From: JBFMHP01 sp040752855
Lineage (GTDB): Bacteria; Pseudomonadota; Gammaproteobacteria; RBG-16-57-12
Length of the DNA stretch: 64,000 bases
NCBI GenBank assembly: GCA_040752855.1
Contig: JBFMHP010000022.1
Span: 62,001-126,000 of the forward strand
Reading direction: 5' to 3'
Shown here piece after piece: positions 31,432-40,172 of the stretch. The notes beneath the pieces are model-generated. The model made no database searches. It saw only the letters and a program-made list of their open reading frames with translations, and was not told the DNA's origin. The position numbers and the translations under genes are program-made. How positions within the stretch are numbered: the first letter of the stretch is position 1; each line of letters begins with the position of its first letter.

Positions 31432-32712
31432 ATGTATACACTGCGAATGCCGGTGCCGGTCCGGCTGCTGGGCACACTGCTGTTATGCGCCGCCGCCGTC
31501 GCCGCGGCGCAAGAAAAATCTTCTGCAATACCACCCGATCAGACACTGCGGCAGTTGATCGGGGAGACGCTGGACGACAACCCCAGCATCCAGGCGGCCC
31601 GTGCCGCAGTGGAGGCCGCCGAGGCCCGGGTGCGGGGCGCGGATCGGCCCCTCTATAACCCCGAGCTGTCGGTGGACGCCGAGCAGGCCGAGACCCGCAC
31701 GGCGACTGTGGGCCTGAGCCAGGCCATCGACTGGTCCGACAAGCGCGGCGCGCGCACCGGAGTGGCGGGCGCTGAGCTCGATCGGGCGCGGGCGGAATAT
31801 GCCGACCTGCGTCAGCGCCTGGCCGGGGAACTGCTCGCGGCGCTGGGCCGCTATCACTCGGCCGCTGATCTCCAGAGCTTGGCACAGCAACGCCTTGAAC
31901 TGATGCAACGCTTTCTCGAACTGGCGGAACAGCGCCGCCGGGCCGGCGATGTGAACCAGGTCGAGCTGGATCTGGCGCGGCTCGCGTACACCCAGGCCAC
32001 ACTCCAGCTATCCCAGTCGGTGGCGGATCGGGTCGAGGCGGAACAGGCCCTTGCCGCCGTCGTCGGCGAGTCGCGCCGGAACTGGCCGGTCTTGCCCCAA
32101 GACTTGCCGGCGCTGCAAGACCTCGATACCGACGCCCTGCTCGCGAATCTACCCGCCTTGCGCGTCCAACAGACCCGGATCGGCGCCGCACGGGCTACCG
32201 TCACACTGCGTATGCGCGAACGCCGACCCGATCCGACCGTCGAAGTGCGCGCCGGTCAGGAGCGCGGGTTTCGCAATGGCAGTGACGATGCCTACGGCGC
32301 CGTCGGTCTGACCTTGAGCGTTCCCTTATACGTGCGCAACAGCTTCCGCGCCGAGGTGGACACGGCCAATGCCGAGTTGCTTCAGGCGGAGCGCGAGGGA
32401 CAAGACCTCTATCGCCGGGCACGGGCGCGATTGCTGTCCGCCGCCGATCGTTATCGGCTGAGCCGCGACGCCTGGGAGGCGTGGCTACGCGCCGGCCAGG
32501 CCAGTCTCAGCAGTCAGGTGGAGCTACTCGATCGCATCTGGCGGGCCGGAGAGATGAGCGCATCCGACTACCTGGTACAGCTCAACCAGACCCTCGACAC
32601 CCGCGCCAACGCCTTGGAAGTCCGGGGCCGCCTGTGGTCGGCCTGGGCCGACTGGCTGGTGACCGGCGGACAGATCGATACCTGGCTCGGCGGCGGCGAC
32701 ACGTCACAGTGA
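31432..32712 (+). CDS. czcC: Outer-membrane efflux protein, CzcC-like (TolC family)
   Basis: A 426-residue TolC-family protein with signal peptide ending near AVAAAQ. It has the duplicated outer-membrane efflux repeat: long helices (ALVEAAEARVRGADRP region, then ALGRYHSAADLQSLAQQRLE) and strands such as AVGLTLSVPLYVRN. It forms the trimeric channel through which the RND pump releases metal outside the cell. It is the first structural gene of the czcCBA-type set, 40 bases ahead of the adaptor. Confidence 0.88.
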   Translation: MYTLRMPVPVRLLGTLLLCAAAVAAAQEKSSAIPPDQTLRQLIGETLDDNPSIQAARAAVEAAEARVRGADRPLYNPELSVDAEQAETRTATVGLSQAIDWSDKRGARTGVAGAELDRARAEYADLRQRLAGELLAALGRYHSAADLQSLAQQRLELMQRFLELAEQRRRAGDVNQVELDLARLAYTQATLQLSQSVADRVEAEQALAAVVGESRRNWPVLPQDLPALQDLDTDALLANLPALRVQQTRIGAARATVTLRMRERRPDPTVEVRAGQERGFRNGSDDAYGAVGLTLSVPLYVRNSFRAEVDTANAELLQAEREGQDLYRRARARLLSAADRYRLSRDAWEAWLRAGQASLSSQVELLDRIWRAGEMSASDYLVQLNQTLDTRANALEVRGRLWSAWADWLVTGGQIDTWLGGGDTSQ

Positions 32713-32752
32713 GCCGCCGGATACAGAACCCACGATTCTTGGAGAACCCATC

Positions 32753-33901
32753 ATGACGAGACGCATTACGAACGGCCTGTTGCTGGCCTGCCTGTGGGCG
32801 GGTCTGGCGGCGCCGCTGACCGCCCAGGCGCAGGCCGGGCACGGACACGAGGAAACCGCGGGCCAAGAGAAAGACCACGAGGAGGGCGCGATCAGGATGA
32901 GCGCCGCCGAGCGGGCGGCGCAGGGCATCCGCACCGCTCGGGTCGCGCCACGCGCGCTGGCAGGCGACGTCACCGCCCCGGGTGAGGTGCGCGTGAACGC
33001 CTACGCCTCCGCGCAGGTGACGCCCCGCATTACGGCCCAGGTGGTCGCGCGCCATGCGCGCCTGGGTGATGCGGTAAAGGATGGGCAGCCGCTGGTCACG
33101 CTCTCCAGCGTGGCGATGGCCGAGGCCCAGGGCGCGCTCATCGAAGCCGATCGGGAATGGCAGCGGGTGCGCAAGCTGGGACGCGAGGTAGTCTCCGATC
33201 AGCGCTACGTCGCCGCCCAGGTGGCGCGCCAGCGCGCCTATGCCACCGTGCGCGCCTTTGGTCTGACCGAGGCCCAGGTCGACCGCCTGCTCACCGAAGG
33301 CGACGCCTCGCGCGCCACCGGCGCGTTCGACCTGCTGAGCCCCCGCGCCGGCACGGTGATCCGCGACGACTTCGTGCTCGGCGAGGTGGTCGAGCCGGGC
33401 CGCGTACTGTTCGAGCTGAGCGACGAGTCGTTGCTGTGGGTGGAGGCGCGCCTGCGGCCGGAACAGGCCGGCGGCGTGGCGGTCGGCACGCCCGCGCGGG
33501 TGAGCCGGGATGGGGATCGCTGGCTCGACGGCAAGGTGGTGCAGTTGCACCACCGCCTGGACGAGGCCACGCGTACCCAGGGCGTGCGCGTCGAGGTGAA
33601 AAATCGCGGCGACGAATTGCACCCCGGCGAGTATGTGAACGTGGCCCTGAGAACCGCCGGCGCCGACGCGCGCATCGCAGTGCCCAAGGATGCGGTGTTG
33701 CTGATGCAGGGGGCCCCCACGGTGTTCAAGTTGGAGGGCGAGGAACTGCACCCGCAGCCGGTGGAGACCGGCATCACCCGCGGCGGCTGGACCGAGATCA
33801 AGGCGGGGCTTGCCAAAGGGGACGAGGTCGTCATCCAGGGCGCCTTCCTGCTCAAATCGCTCGCGCTCAAGTCGCAGATGGGCGAAGGCCACGCACACTA
33901 G
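32753..33901 (+). CDS. czcB: RND periplasmic adaptor, CzcB-like
   Basis: A 382-residue membrane-fusion protein. A signal peptide is followed by a His/Glu-rich start (HGHEETAGQEKDHEEG) typical of metal-efflux adaptors. The barrel-sandwich (ITAQVVARHARLGDAVKDGQ), helical hairpin (EADREWQRVRKLGREV), beta-barrel and membrane-proximal domains can all be followed, and it ends GHAH. It links the inner-membrane pump to the outer-membrane channel and may hand metal to the pump. The RND gene follows after 12 bases. Confidence 0.92.
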   Translation: MTRRITNGLLLACLWAGLAAPLTAQAQAGHGHEETAGQEKDHEEGAIRMSAAERAAQGIRTARVAPRALAGDVTAPGEVRVNAYASAQVTPRITAQVVARHARLGDAVKDGQPLVTLSSVAMAEAQGALIEADREWQRVRKLGREVVSDQRYVAAQVARQRAYATVRAFGLTEAQVDRLLTEGDASRATGAFDLLSPRAGTVIRDDFVLGEVVEPGRVLFELSDESLLWVEARLRPEQAGGVAVGTPARVSRDGDRWLDGKVVQLHHRLDEATRTQGVRVEVKNRGDELHPGEYVNVALRTAGADARIAVPKDAVLLMQGAPTVFKLEGEELHPQPVETGITRGGWTEIKAGLAKGDEVVIQGAFLLKSLALKSQMGEGHAH

Positions 33902-33913
33902 GAGACGCACACC

Positions 33914-36900
33914 ATGCTGAATGCACTCGTTGAAGCGTCTCTGCGCTACAAGTTTCTGGTGATCATCGCTTTCCTGGTGATCGGTTTTCTCGGCTGGCGG
34001 GCGGTGACCACCGTGCCCATCGACGCCTTCCCGGACGTGACACCGGTGCAGGTCAACATCTACACCGAGTCACCGGGCCTGGCGGCCGAGGACGTGGAGC
34101 AACTGCTCACCTTTCCCGTGGAGTCCGGCATGGCCGGTCTGCCCGGGGTGACGGAGATCCGCTCCGTCTCCCTGTTCGGCCTGTCCTACGTCTCGATCTA
34201 TTTCGAGGACGACATGGACATCTACTTCGCCCGCCGGCTGGTGATGGAGCGTCTGCTGGAAGTAGGGGATCGCATTCCGGAGGGTTACGGCACGCCGGAG
34301 ATGGGGCCGAACTCGTCCGGCCTCGGCCAGGTGTTCTGGTACACCGTGGAACGGGCCGACGAGAAACTGCAGAGCGATCTGACCGACATGGACTTGCGCA
34401 CGCTCCAGGACTGGACCGTGCGGCTGATCCTACGCACGGCGCCGGGCGTCGACGACGTGATGTCCTGGGGCGGACAGGAACGTCAATACCAAGTGGTGAT
34501 CGACCCGCTGCGGCTGATCAAGTACGGGCTCGGATACAAGGATGTGATGTCCGTCATCGAGGCCAATAATCGCCAGGTCGGCGGTCAGTACGTCAACCTC
34601 GGTCCCGAGCAGTACTTGGTGCGCGGCCTGGGGCTGGTGACCGGCGAGCGCGACATCGGTAATATCATGCTCAAGGCCGTCGATGGCACGCCGGTGTATC
34701 TGCGCGACGTGGCGACCATCGAGCAGGCGCCATCCTTGCGCTTCGGCGCCGTGACCCGCGACGGCAAGGAGGTGGTGCTGGGCATGGCCCTGTCGCGCAT
34801 CGGCACCAACGCCGCCGACGTGGTGGATGCGGTGAAACAGAAGGTGGCCATCGCCCAGTCGGCCTTGCCCGATGGCGTCGCGGTCAAGCCGGTGTACGAA
34901 CGCACCGAGTTGGTGGAGAAGGCAGTCGCCACCGCCACCAATGCCCTCATCGAAGGCTCCATCCTGGTGGCCATCGTGTTGTTTCTGTTCCTCGGCGAAC
35001 TGCGCTCGGCGCTGGTGGTGATCGCCGCCCTGCCCATGGCCATGCTCATCGCCTTCATCTTCATGGGCGAGGCGGGGCTGTCGGCCAACCTCATGTCGCT
35101 GGCCGGACTCGCCATCGGCATCGGCATGATGGTCGACGGCGCCGTGGTGATGACCGAGAACGCCTTCCGCATCATGGCGGAGTGGCGCGAGAAGGGTGAG
35201 CCAGTCAACCGCACCGCGGCGGTGCTGACCGCCGCACGCGAGGTGGCCAACCCCATCGCCTTCGCCATTCTCATCATCATCGTGGTGTTCCTGCCGCTGT
35301 TCAGCCTGCAGGGACTGGAGGGCAAGCTGTTCAAGCCCATGGCCTTCAACATCAGCTTCGCCATGGCGGGCTCCCTATTGCTCACACTCACGCTGATCCC
35401 GGTGCTGGCGGCGCTCATCCTCAAGCCCAAGGAGGAGCGCGATACGTTGTTGGTGCGTTGGATCAAGCGCGGTTATTTGCCGCTGCTGGCGTGGTCGCTG
35501 GCCAACAAGAAGGTGGTTGTCGCCGGCGCCATAGTCCTGTTGGTCGCCAGCCTGGCGCTGTTCCCGCTGCTGGGCAAGGAGTTCATGCCGCAGCTCCAGG
35601 AGGGCTCCATCATGTGGCGGGTGACCTCCATCCCGTCCACCTCGCTGGAGCAGTCCATCGAGATATCGAAGAAGATCGAGACCGCGCTCTCCGAATTCCC
35701 GGAAGTGGAGACCACCATCGCCATGATCGGCCGCGCCGAGAAGGGCGAGACCGCGGATGTCAACTATATGGAGATCTACACCGGCCTCAAGCCAAAGGAC
35801 CAGTGGACCCGCTCCATCGAGGACCTGGCCGAGGCCATGCGCGAAAAGTTGGAGATGACGGTGCCCACCGCCGTGGTCGCCTTCACTCAGCCGATCCAGA
35901 TGCGCGTCGAGGAGCTGATCTCCGGCGTACGGGCGACGCTCGCCGCCAAGCTCTACGGCGAGGACCTGGGCGAGCTCGACCGGCTAAGCGGGGAGATCAA
36001 GAATGCGGTAGCCAAGGTGCCGGGCACGGCCGACCTGTCACTGGAGGCCAACCTCGGCAAGCCGCAGATCCGCATCCAGGTCGACCGCGAGGCCCTGGCC
36101 CGTTATGGGCTCAACGCCGACGACGTGCTCACCGTGGTGCGCACCGGCATCGGCAACCAGCCGGTGTCCACCCTGATCGACGGCGTCAAGCGCTTCGACA
36201 TCACCGCGCGCATCCAGGACGCGTCCAAGGCGTCCGTGGAGGCGATCCGCGATATCCCGCTGCGAACGGCAAGTGGCGCCGTCGTGCCGCTTGGCAGCGT
36301 GGCCGACGTCAGTACGGCGGAGGGTTACTCCTTCGTGCGCCGCGAGCAGCTGCAGCGCTATGCGGTAATCCAGATGGACGTACGCGGCCGTGACGTGGAC
36401 GGCTTCGTCAAGGAAGCCAATGCGGCTATCGCCGAACAGGTGAAGCTGCCGCCCGGCTACTGGATCGAGTGGGGCGGGGCGTTCGAGAACCAGCAACGCG
36501 CGCTGACGCGGCTGTCTATCATCGTGCCGCTGACCATCTTCTTCATCTTCGTGCTGCTGTACACGGCCTTCAACTCCATCAAGTACGCCACGCTGATCAT
36601 CGCCAACGTGCCCTTCGCCACCATCGGCGGGCTGGTGTCGCTATGGATCAGCGGGCAATACCTGTCGGTGCCCTCGGCCATCGGCTTCATCGCCGTGTTC
36701 GGCGTGGCGATGCTCAACGGCATCGTACTGGTGTCGTTCATCAACGAGCTGCGCGAGAAGGGGCTGAGCGTGGCCGAGGCGGTGCGGCGCGGATGCGAGC
36801 TCCGGCTGCGGCCGGTGCTGATGACCGCCTCGGTGGCCATCCTCGGCCTGATCCCGATGCTACTGTCGTCCGGTGTGGGCGCCGAGACCCAGCGGCCGTT

Positions 36901-37006
36901 GGCCTCGGTAGTGGTGGGCGGCCTCATTACCTCCACCCTGCTGACTTTGGTTCTGCTGCCCGTCATCTACGAGTGGATCGAATCCCGAAAGGAGAAAAAC
37001 GTATGA
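33914..37006 (+). CDS. czcA: Heavy-metal RND efflux pump, CzcA-like
   Basis: A 1030-residue proton-driven inner-membrane pump with the usual 12 transmembrane segments and two large periplasmic loops. The N-terminus (VPIDAFPDVTPVQVNIYTESPG) is diagnostic of heavy-metal RND proteins. The TM4 signature reads AIGIGMMVDGAVVMTEN. The DGA matches divalent-cation pumps, but the leading DFG of CzcA proper is replaced by AIG/GIG as in other subclasses. I therefore call it CzcA-like without fixing the metal; Zn, Cd, Co, Ni or Cu are possible. It overlaps the PII-like gene by 4 bases. Confidence 0.92.
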   Translation: MLNALVEASLRYKFLVIIAFLVIGFLGWRAVTTVPIDAFPDVTPVQVNIYTESPGLAAEDVEQLLTFPVESGMAGLPGVTEIRSVSLFGLSYVSIYFEDDMDIYFARRLVMERLLEVGDRIPEGYGTPEMGPNSSGLGQVFWYTVERADEKLQSDLTDMDLRTLQDWTVRLILRTAPGVDDVMSWGGQERQYQVVIDPLRLIKYGLGYKDVMSVIEANNRQVGGQYVNLGPEQYLVRGLGLVTGERDIGNIMLKAVDGTPVYLRDVATIEQAPSLRFGAVTRDGKEVVLGMALSRIGTNAADVVDAVKQKVAIAQSALPDGVAVKPVYERTELVEKAVATATNALIEGSILVAIVLFLFLGELRSALVVIAALPMAMLIAFIFMGEAGLSANLMSLAGLAIGIGMMVDGAVVMTENAFRIMAEWREKGEPVNRTAAVLTAAREVANPIAFAILIIIVVFLPLFSLQGLEGKLFKPMAFNISFAMAGSLLLTLTLIPVLAALILKPKEERDTLLVRWIKRGYLPLLAWSLANKKVVVAGAIVLLVASLALFPLLGKEFMPQLQEGSIMWRVTSIPSTSLEQSIEISKKIETALSEFPEVETTIAMIGRAEKGETADVNYMEIYTGLKPKDQWTRSIEDLAEAMREKLEMTVPTAVVAFTQPIQMRVEELISGVRATLAAKLYGEDLGELDRLSGEIKNAVAKVPGTADLSLEANLGKPQIRIQVDREALARYGLNADDVLTVVRTGIGNQPVSTLIDGVKRFDITARIQDASKASVEAIRDIPLRTASGAVVPLGSVADVSTAEGYSFVRREQLQRYAVIQMDVRGRDVDGFVKEANAAIAEQVKLPPGYWIEWGGAFENQQRALTRLSIIVPLTIFFIFVLLYTAFNSIKYATLIIANVPFATIGGLVSLWISGQYLSVPSAIGFIAVFGVAMLNGIVLVSFINELREKGLSVAEAVRRGCELRLRPVLMTASVAILGLIPMLLSSGVGAETQRPLASVVVGGLITSTLLTLVLLPVIYEWIESRKEKNV

Positions 37007-37335
37007 AAGAGATCAAGGCCTTTATTCATCGCAACCGCGCCGCCGACGTGATCCGCGCCTTGAAAGGCGCGGGTTACGGCAACCTCTCGGTGGTCGACGT
37101 CAAGGGCATGCTGGAGGCCCTCGATGAGCGGGAGCGCGAGTACTCCATCGAGCTGGGCGAGGAGACCATCACCGAGGTCAAGCTGGAGCTGGTATGCGAG
37201 GACGGGCGCGTCGCCGAGGCGGTGCGACTGATCAAGGAGAACGCCCGCACCGGCCAGCCTCAAGCGGGGTGGATCTATGTCAGCGAGGTGGCCAACGTCC
37301 ATGCCATCGATGAAACACAGGAGAAAACGCCATGA
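37003..37335 (+). CDS. PII-like protein of the heavy-metal efflux type
   Basis: A 110-residue protein of the PII superfamily fold (KEIKAFIHRNRAADVIRALKGAG, then VKLELVCEDGRVAEAVRLIKE and GWIYVSEVANVHAI). It lacks the nitrogen-PII T-loop tyrosine signature. PII-like proteins next to heavy-metal RND genes form a recognised subgroup and probably sense or sequester metal or signal pump status. It overlaps the RND gene by 4 bases upstream and the lipoprotein gene by 4 bases downstream, so its expression is strictly coupled. Confidence 0.82.
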   Translation: MKEIKAFIHRNRAADVIRALKGAGYGNLSVVDVKGMLEALDEREREYSIELGEETITEVKLELVCEDGRVAEAVRLIKENARTGQPQAGWIYVSEVANVHAIDETQEKTP

Positions 37336-37778
37336 ATACGCAATGGGTCCGAAGTCTATTGTCGATTCTCACCATCGCCCTGCTCGCCGGTTGTGCCAGT
37401 GCCGGGAAAGATCTCGTTCGCGACGGCACCATTGAAGTCGAGAAGGTCTCCTCCAGGCAGGCGACGATCACGCTCGTCCAGGTCATCCAGGAAGGTGAGG
37501 AGGTGCTGATACGAGGGCAAGTGCAGCGAAGACCGATCGGCAGGGGTCCCATCCCGGGACACATCGATGTGGAACTCATCGAACCAGGTGGCGGCGTCCT
37601 GGAAAAGATCCATGTCGGTTACCACCGGCGCAGCGCAAAATCGAGATATGCCGAATTCCACGGTACGTTGAAGACAACGCCGCCCGCAGGCAGCACGTTG
37701 AAGGTGATACACGATGTTCGTTCCCATGCGGCACCAATGGACGATGTAACCGAGACGGAACCCCATGACGGGGAATGA
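37332..37778 (+). CDS. Lipoprotein of the metal-efflux operon
   Basis: A 148-residue lipoprotein with lipobox LLAGC (Cys21). The mature part is beta-rich with EVLIRGQVQRRP and HIDVELIEPGGG, a small beta-sandwich character. No family recognised. It overlaps the PII-like gene by 4 bases and the P1B ATPase by 14 bases, placing it firmly in the metal operon. A periplasmic accessory role, for example in assembly of the tripartite pump, is a reasonable guess. Confidence 0.65.
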   Translation: MNTQWVRSLLSILTIALLAGCASAGKDLVRDGTIEVEKVSSRQATITLVQVIQEGEEVLIRGQVQRRPIGRGPIPGHIDVELIEPGGGVLEKIHVGYHRRSAKSRYAEFHGTLKTTPPAGSTLKVIHDVRSHAAPMDDVTETEPHDGE

Positions 37779-40116
37779 GAACGGAACCACTCGCGGCCTG
37801 ACGTTGCAGTGCCGCATCGAGGGCATGGACTGCCCCGACTGCGCCGCCAAGATCGAGAAGGTGCTGGGCGAGATACCGGGGGTCGCCGGGGCGCGTGTCG
37901 ATTTCGCCGGCGAGACGTTGACGGCACGGCTCGACTCGGCCGAGACGGCGGCGCGCGTACGCGGTGCGGTCCGCGCCCTCGGTTACGGCATCAGCGAAGG
38001 CGGGCGCCGGGTGACCCGCGTGCTCACCGTGGAGGGCATGGACTGCGCCGAGGAAAAGGCTCTGGTGGAAAAGGCCCTGCAAGGCCTGCCCGGCGTGGAA
38101 CGGTTCGAGATCAACCTGATGAGCGAGCGCCTGACCCTCGTTCATGACGACAGCCGTTTGCCGGTGAGTCGGGTGATCGCCGCCCTGGGCAGCGTCGGTC
38201 TCAAGGCTGCGCCGTTCGGCGCGGTGCGGGAGGCGGGCGGCTTCTGGCATCGCCACGGCCGCCTGGCGTCGACCGTCGCGGCCGGGGCGTTGACCGGCCT
38301 CGGTCTGTTGCTGCACTTCCTGTCCGCCGCCGATCTCTGGGAGAAGACCGCCTACGCCCTGGCGATCGCCAGCGGCGGCTGGTTCATCGCCCGCAAGGGG
38401 CTGGCCGCCGTGCGGCACGGCGCGCTGGACATGAACTTTCTGATGAGCGTCGCGGTGATCGGCGCCCTGTTCATCGACGCCTGGGACGAGGGGGCCATGG
38501 TGGTGTTCCTGTTCGCGCTCGCCCAGGTGCTGGAAGGGCGCGCCATGGACAGGGCGCGCCACGCGGTACGGGCGCTCATGGAACTGGCGCCGCCCGTGGC
38601 GCGGGTGGTGCGCGAGGGCCGGGAGCTCAGCGTCGGGGTCGGTGAGGTGCAGGTGGGCGAGGTGATTCGGCTGCGGCCCGGCGAGAAGGCGCCGCTGGAT
38701 GGCGAGATCATCGACGGGCGTTCCGCCGTCAACCAGGCCCCCATCACCGGCGAGTCGGTGCCAATGGACAAGGCGCCCGGTGACGCGGTCTATGCCGGTT
38801 CCATCAACGGCCAGGGCAGCCTCGATGTGCGCGTTACTCACAAGGCGGCCGACACCACGCTGGCCCATATCATCCATCTGATCGAGGAGGCCCAGGCGGC
38901 ACGCGCACCGGCGCAGGCCTTCGTCGACCACTTCGCGCGCGTCTATACGCCGGCGGTGCTGGCGCTGGCGGTCTTGATCGCGCTGCTGCCGCCGCTCATC
39001 TTCGGCCAGGCGTTCGGTGACTGGTTCTATCGCGCCCTGGTGCTGCTGGTCATCGCCTGCCCCTGCGCCCTGGTCATCTCTACGCCCGTGGCCATCGTCT
39101 CTGGGCTGGCCCGTGGCGCCCGCGCCGGCGTGTTGATCAAGGGCGGGGTGCACCTGGAGAACCTCGGGCATCTGCGGGCGCTCGCCATCGACAAGACCGG
39201 CACGCTCACCCAAGGCAGGCCGCGGGTAAGGCACGTCGAGGCGATCAACGCGACGGCGGAGCAGGATCTGCTGCGCATTGCGGTCAGCCTGGAGGCCCGT
39301 TCGGAACACCCGCTGGCCGAGGCGATCCGCGACCATGCGCAATCCAACGGCGTGCTTGCCGAGCCAATCGACGACTTTCAATCCCTGACCGGACGTGGGG
39401 TACAAGGGCGCATTCAGGGTCGCGACTACCTGTTGGGCAACCACCGCCTGTTCGAAGAACGCGGTTTGTGCGCGCCGGAGACGGAGGCCGTGCTGGATCG
39501 CCACGAGGCCGAGGGCGAGACCGTGGTCATGGTGGGCGACGCGGAACGGACATTGGGTTTCATCGCCATCGCCGACGCGCCGCGGCCAGAGGCGAAGACC
39601 AGCCTCGCGCGCTTGCGCCGGCTCGGCATCCGGCACTTGGTGATGCTCACCGGCGACAATCGCCGCACCGCCCAGGTCATCGCGGACGAGCTGGGTCTCG
39701 ACGAGGTCAGGGCCGAGCTGCTGCCGCAGGATAAGGTGCAGGCCGTCAAGGATCTCGTGGCAAGGTATACGAAGGTGGGCATGGTCGGCGACGGCGTCAA
39801 CGATGCCCCGGCCATGGCCGCTGCAACCTCCGGCATCGCCATGGGCGCGGCCGGCAGCGATGCGGCGCTAGAGACCGCCGACCTCGTGTTGATGGGCGAC
39901 GATCTGACCCGCCTGCCGTTCGCCATCCGGCTGTCGCGCGCCACGCTGCGCAGTATCCGCCAGAACATCGCCGTCGCTCTCGGCCTCAAGGCGATCTTTC
40001 TCGTCCTTGCCATCCCGGGCTACGCCACCCTGTGGATGGCGGTGTTCGCCGACATGGGTGCAAGTCTGCTCGTCATCGCTAACAGTTTACGGTTGCTGGG
40101 CATGCGTGACCGCTGA
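37765..40116 (+). CDS. P1B-type heavy-metal ATPase, ZntA/CadA-like
   Basis: A 783-residue metal-exporting ATPase. Two N-terminal HMA domains: the first has GMDCPDC (Cys23, Cys26); the second reads GMDCAEE and has lost the second cysteine. The channel motif CPC is at 432-434, the phosphorylation site DKTGTLT at Asp476, and MVGDGVNDAPA is intact. Asp763 in the last membrane helix (FADMGAS) is the Zn/Cd/Pb-type ligand, so I expect divalent Zn, Cd or Pb export from cytoplasm to periplasm, feeding the RND system. It ends the operon. Confidence 0.92.
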   Translation: MTGNENGTTRGLTLQCRIEGMDCPDCAAKIEKVLGEIPGVAGARVDFAGETLTARLDSAETAARVRGAVRALGYGISEGGRRVTRVLTVEGMDCAEEKALVEKALQGLPGVERFEINLMSERLTLVHDDSRLPVSRVIAALGSVGLKAAPFGAVREAGGFWHRHGRLASTVAAGALTGLGLLLHFLSAADLWEKTAYALAIASGGWFIARKGLAAVRHGALDMNFLMSVAVIGALFIDAWDEGAMVVFLFALAQVLEGRAMDRARHAVRALMELAPPVARVVREGRELSVGVGEVQVGEVIRLRPGEKAPLDGEIIDGRSAVNQAPITGESVPMDKAPGDAVYAGSINGQGSLDVRVTHKAADTTLAHIIHLIEEAQAARAPAQAFVDHFARVYTPAVLALAVLIALLPPLIFGQAFGDWFYRALVLLVIACPCALVISTPVAIVSGLARGARAGVLIKGGVHLENLGHLRALAIDKTGTLTQGRPRVRHVEAINATAEQDLLRIAVSLEARSEHPLAEAIRDHAQSNGVLAEPIDDFQSLTGRGVQGRIQGRDYLLGNHRLFEERGLCAPETEAVLDRHEAEGETVVMVGDAERTLGFIAIADAPRPEAKTSLARLRRLGIRHLVMLTGDNRRTAQVIADELGLDEVRAELLPQDKVQAVKDLVARYTKVGMVGDGVNDAPAMAAATSGIAMGAAGSDAALETADLVLMGDDLTRLPFAIRLSRATLRSIRQNIAVALGLKAIFLVLAIPGYATLWMAVFADMGASLLVIANSLRLLGMRDR

Positions 40117-40172
40117 TCGACTTCCGGTGCGACGGTTTCAAGAGGTGATTTCCGAAAACCAACCCACCTTTG

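Noticed and set aside
37576..39636. Long open frame (686 codons) on the minus strand across the P1B ATPase gene
   Set aside because: It mirrors the codon pattern of a well-supported ATPase gene in GC-rich DNA and has no recognisable domain or ribosome binding site.
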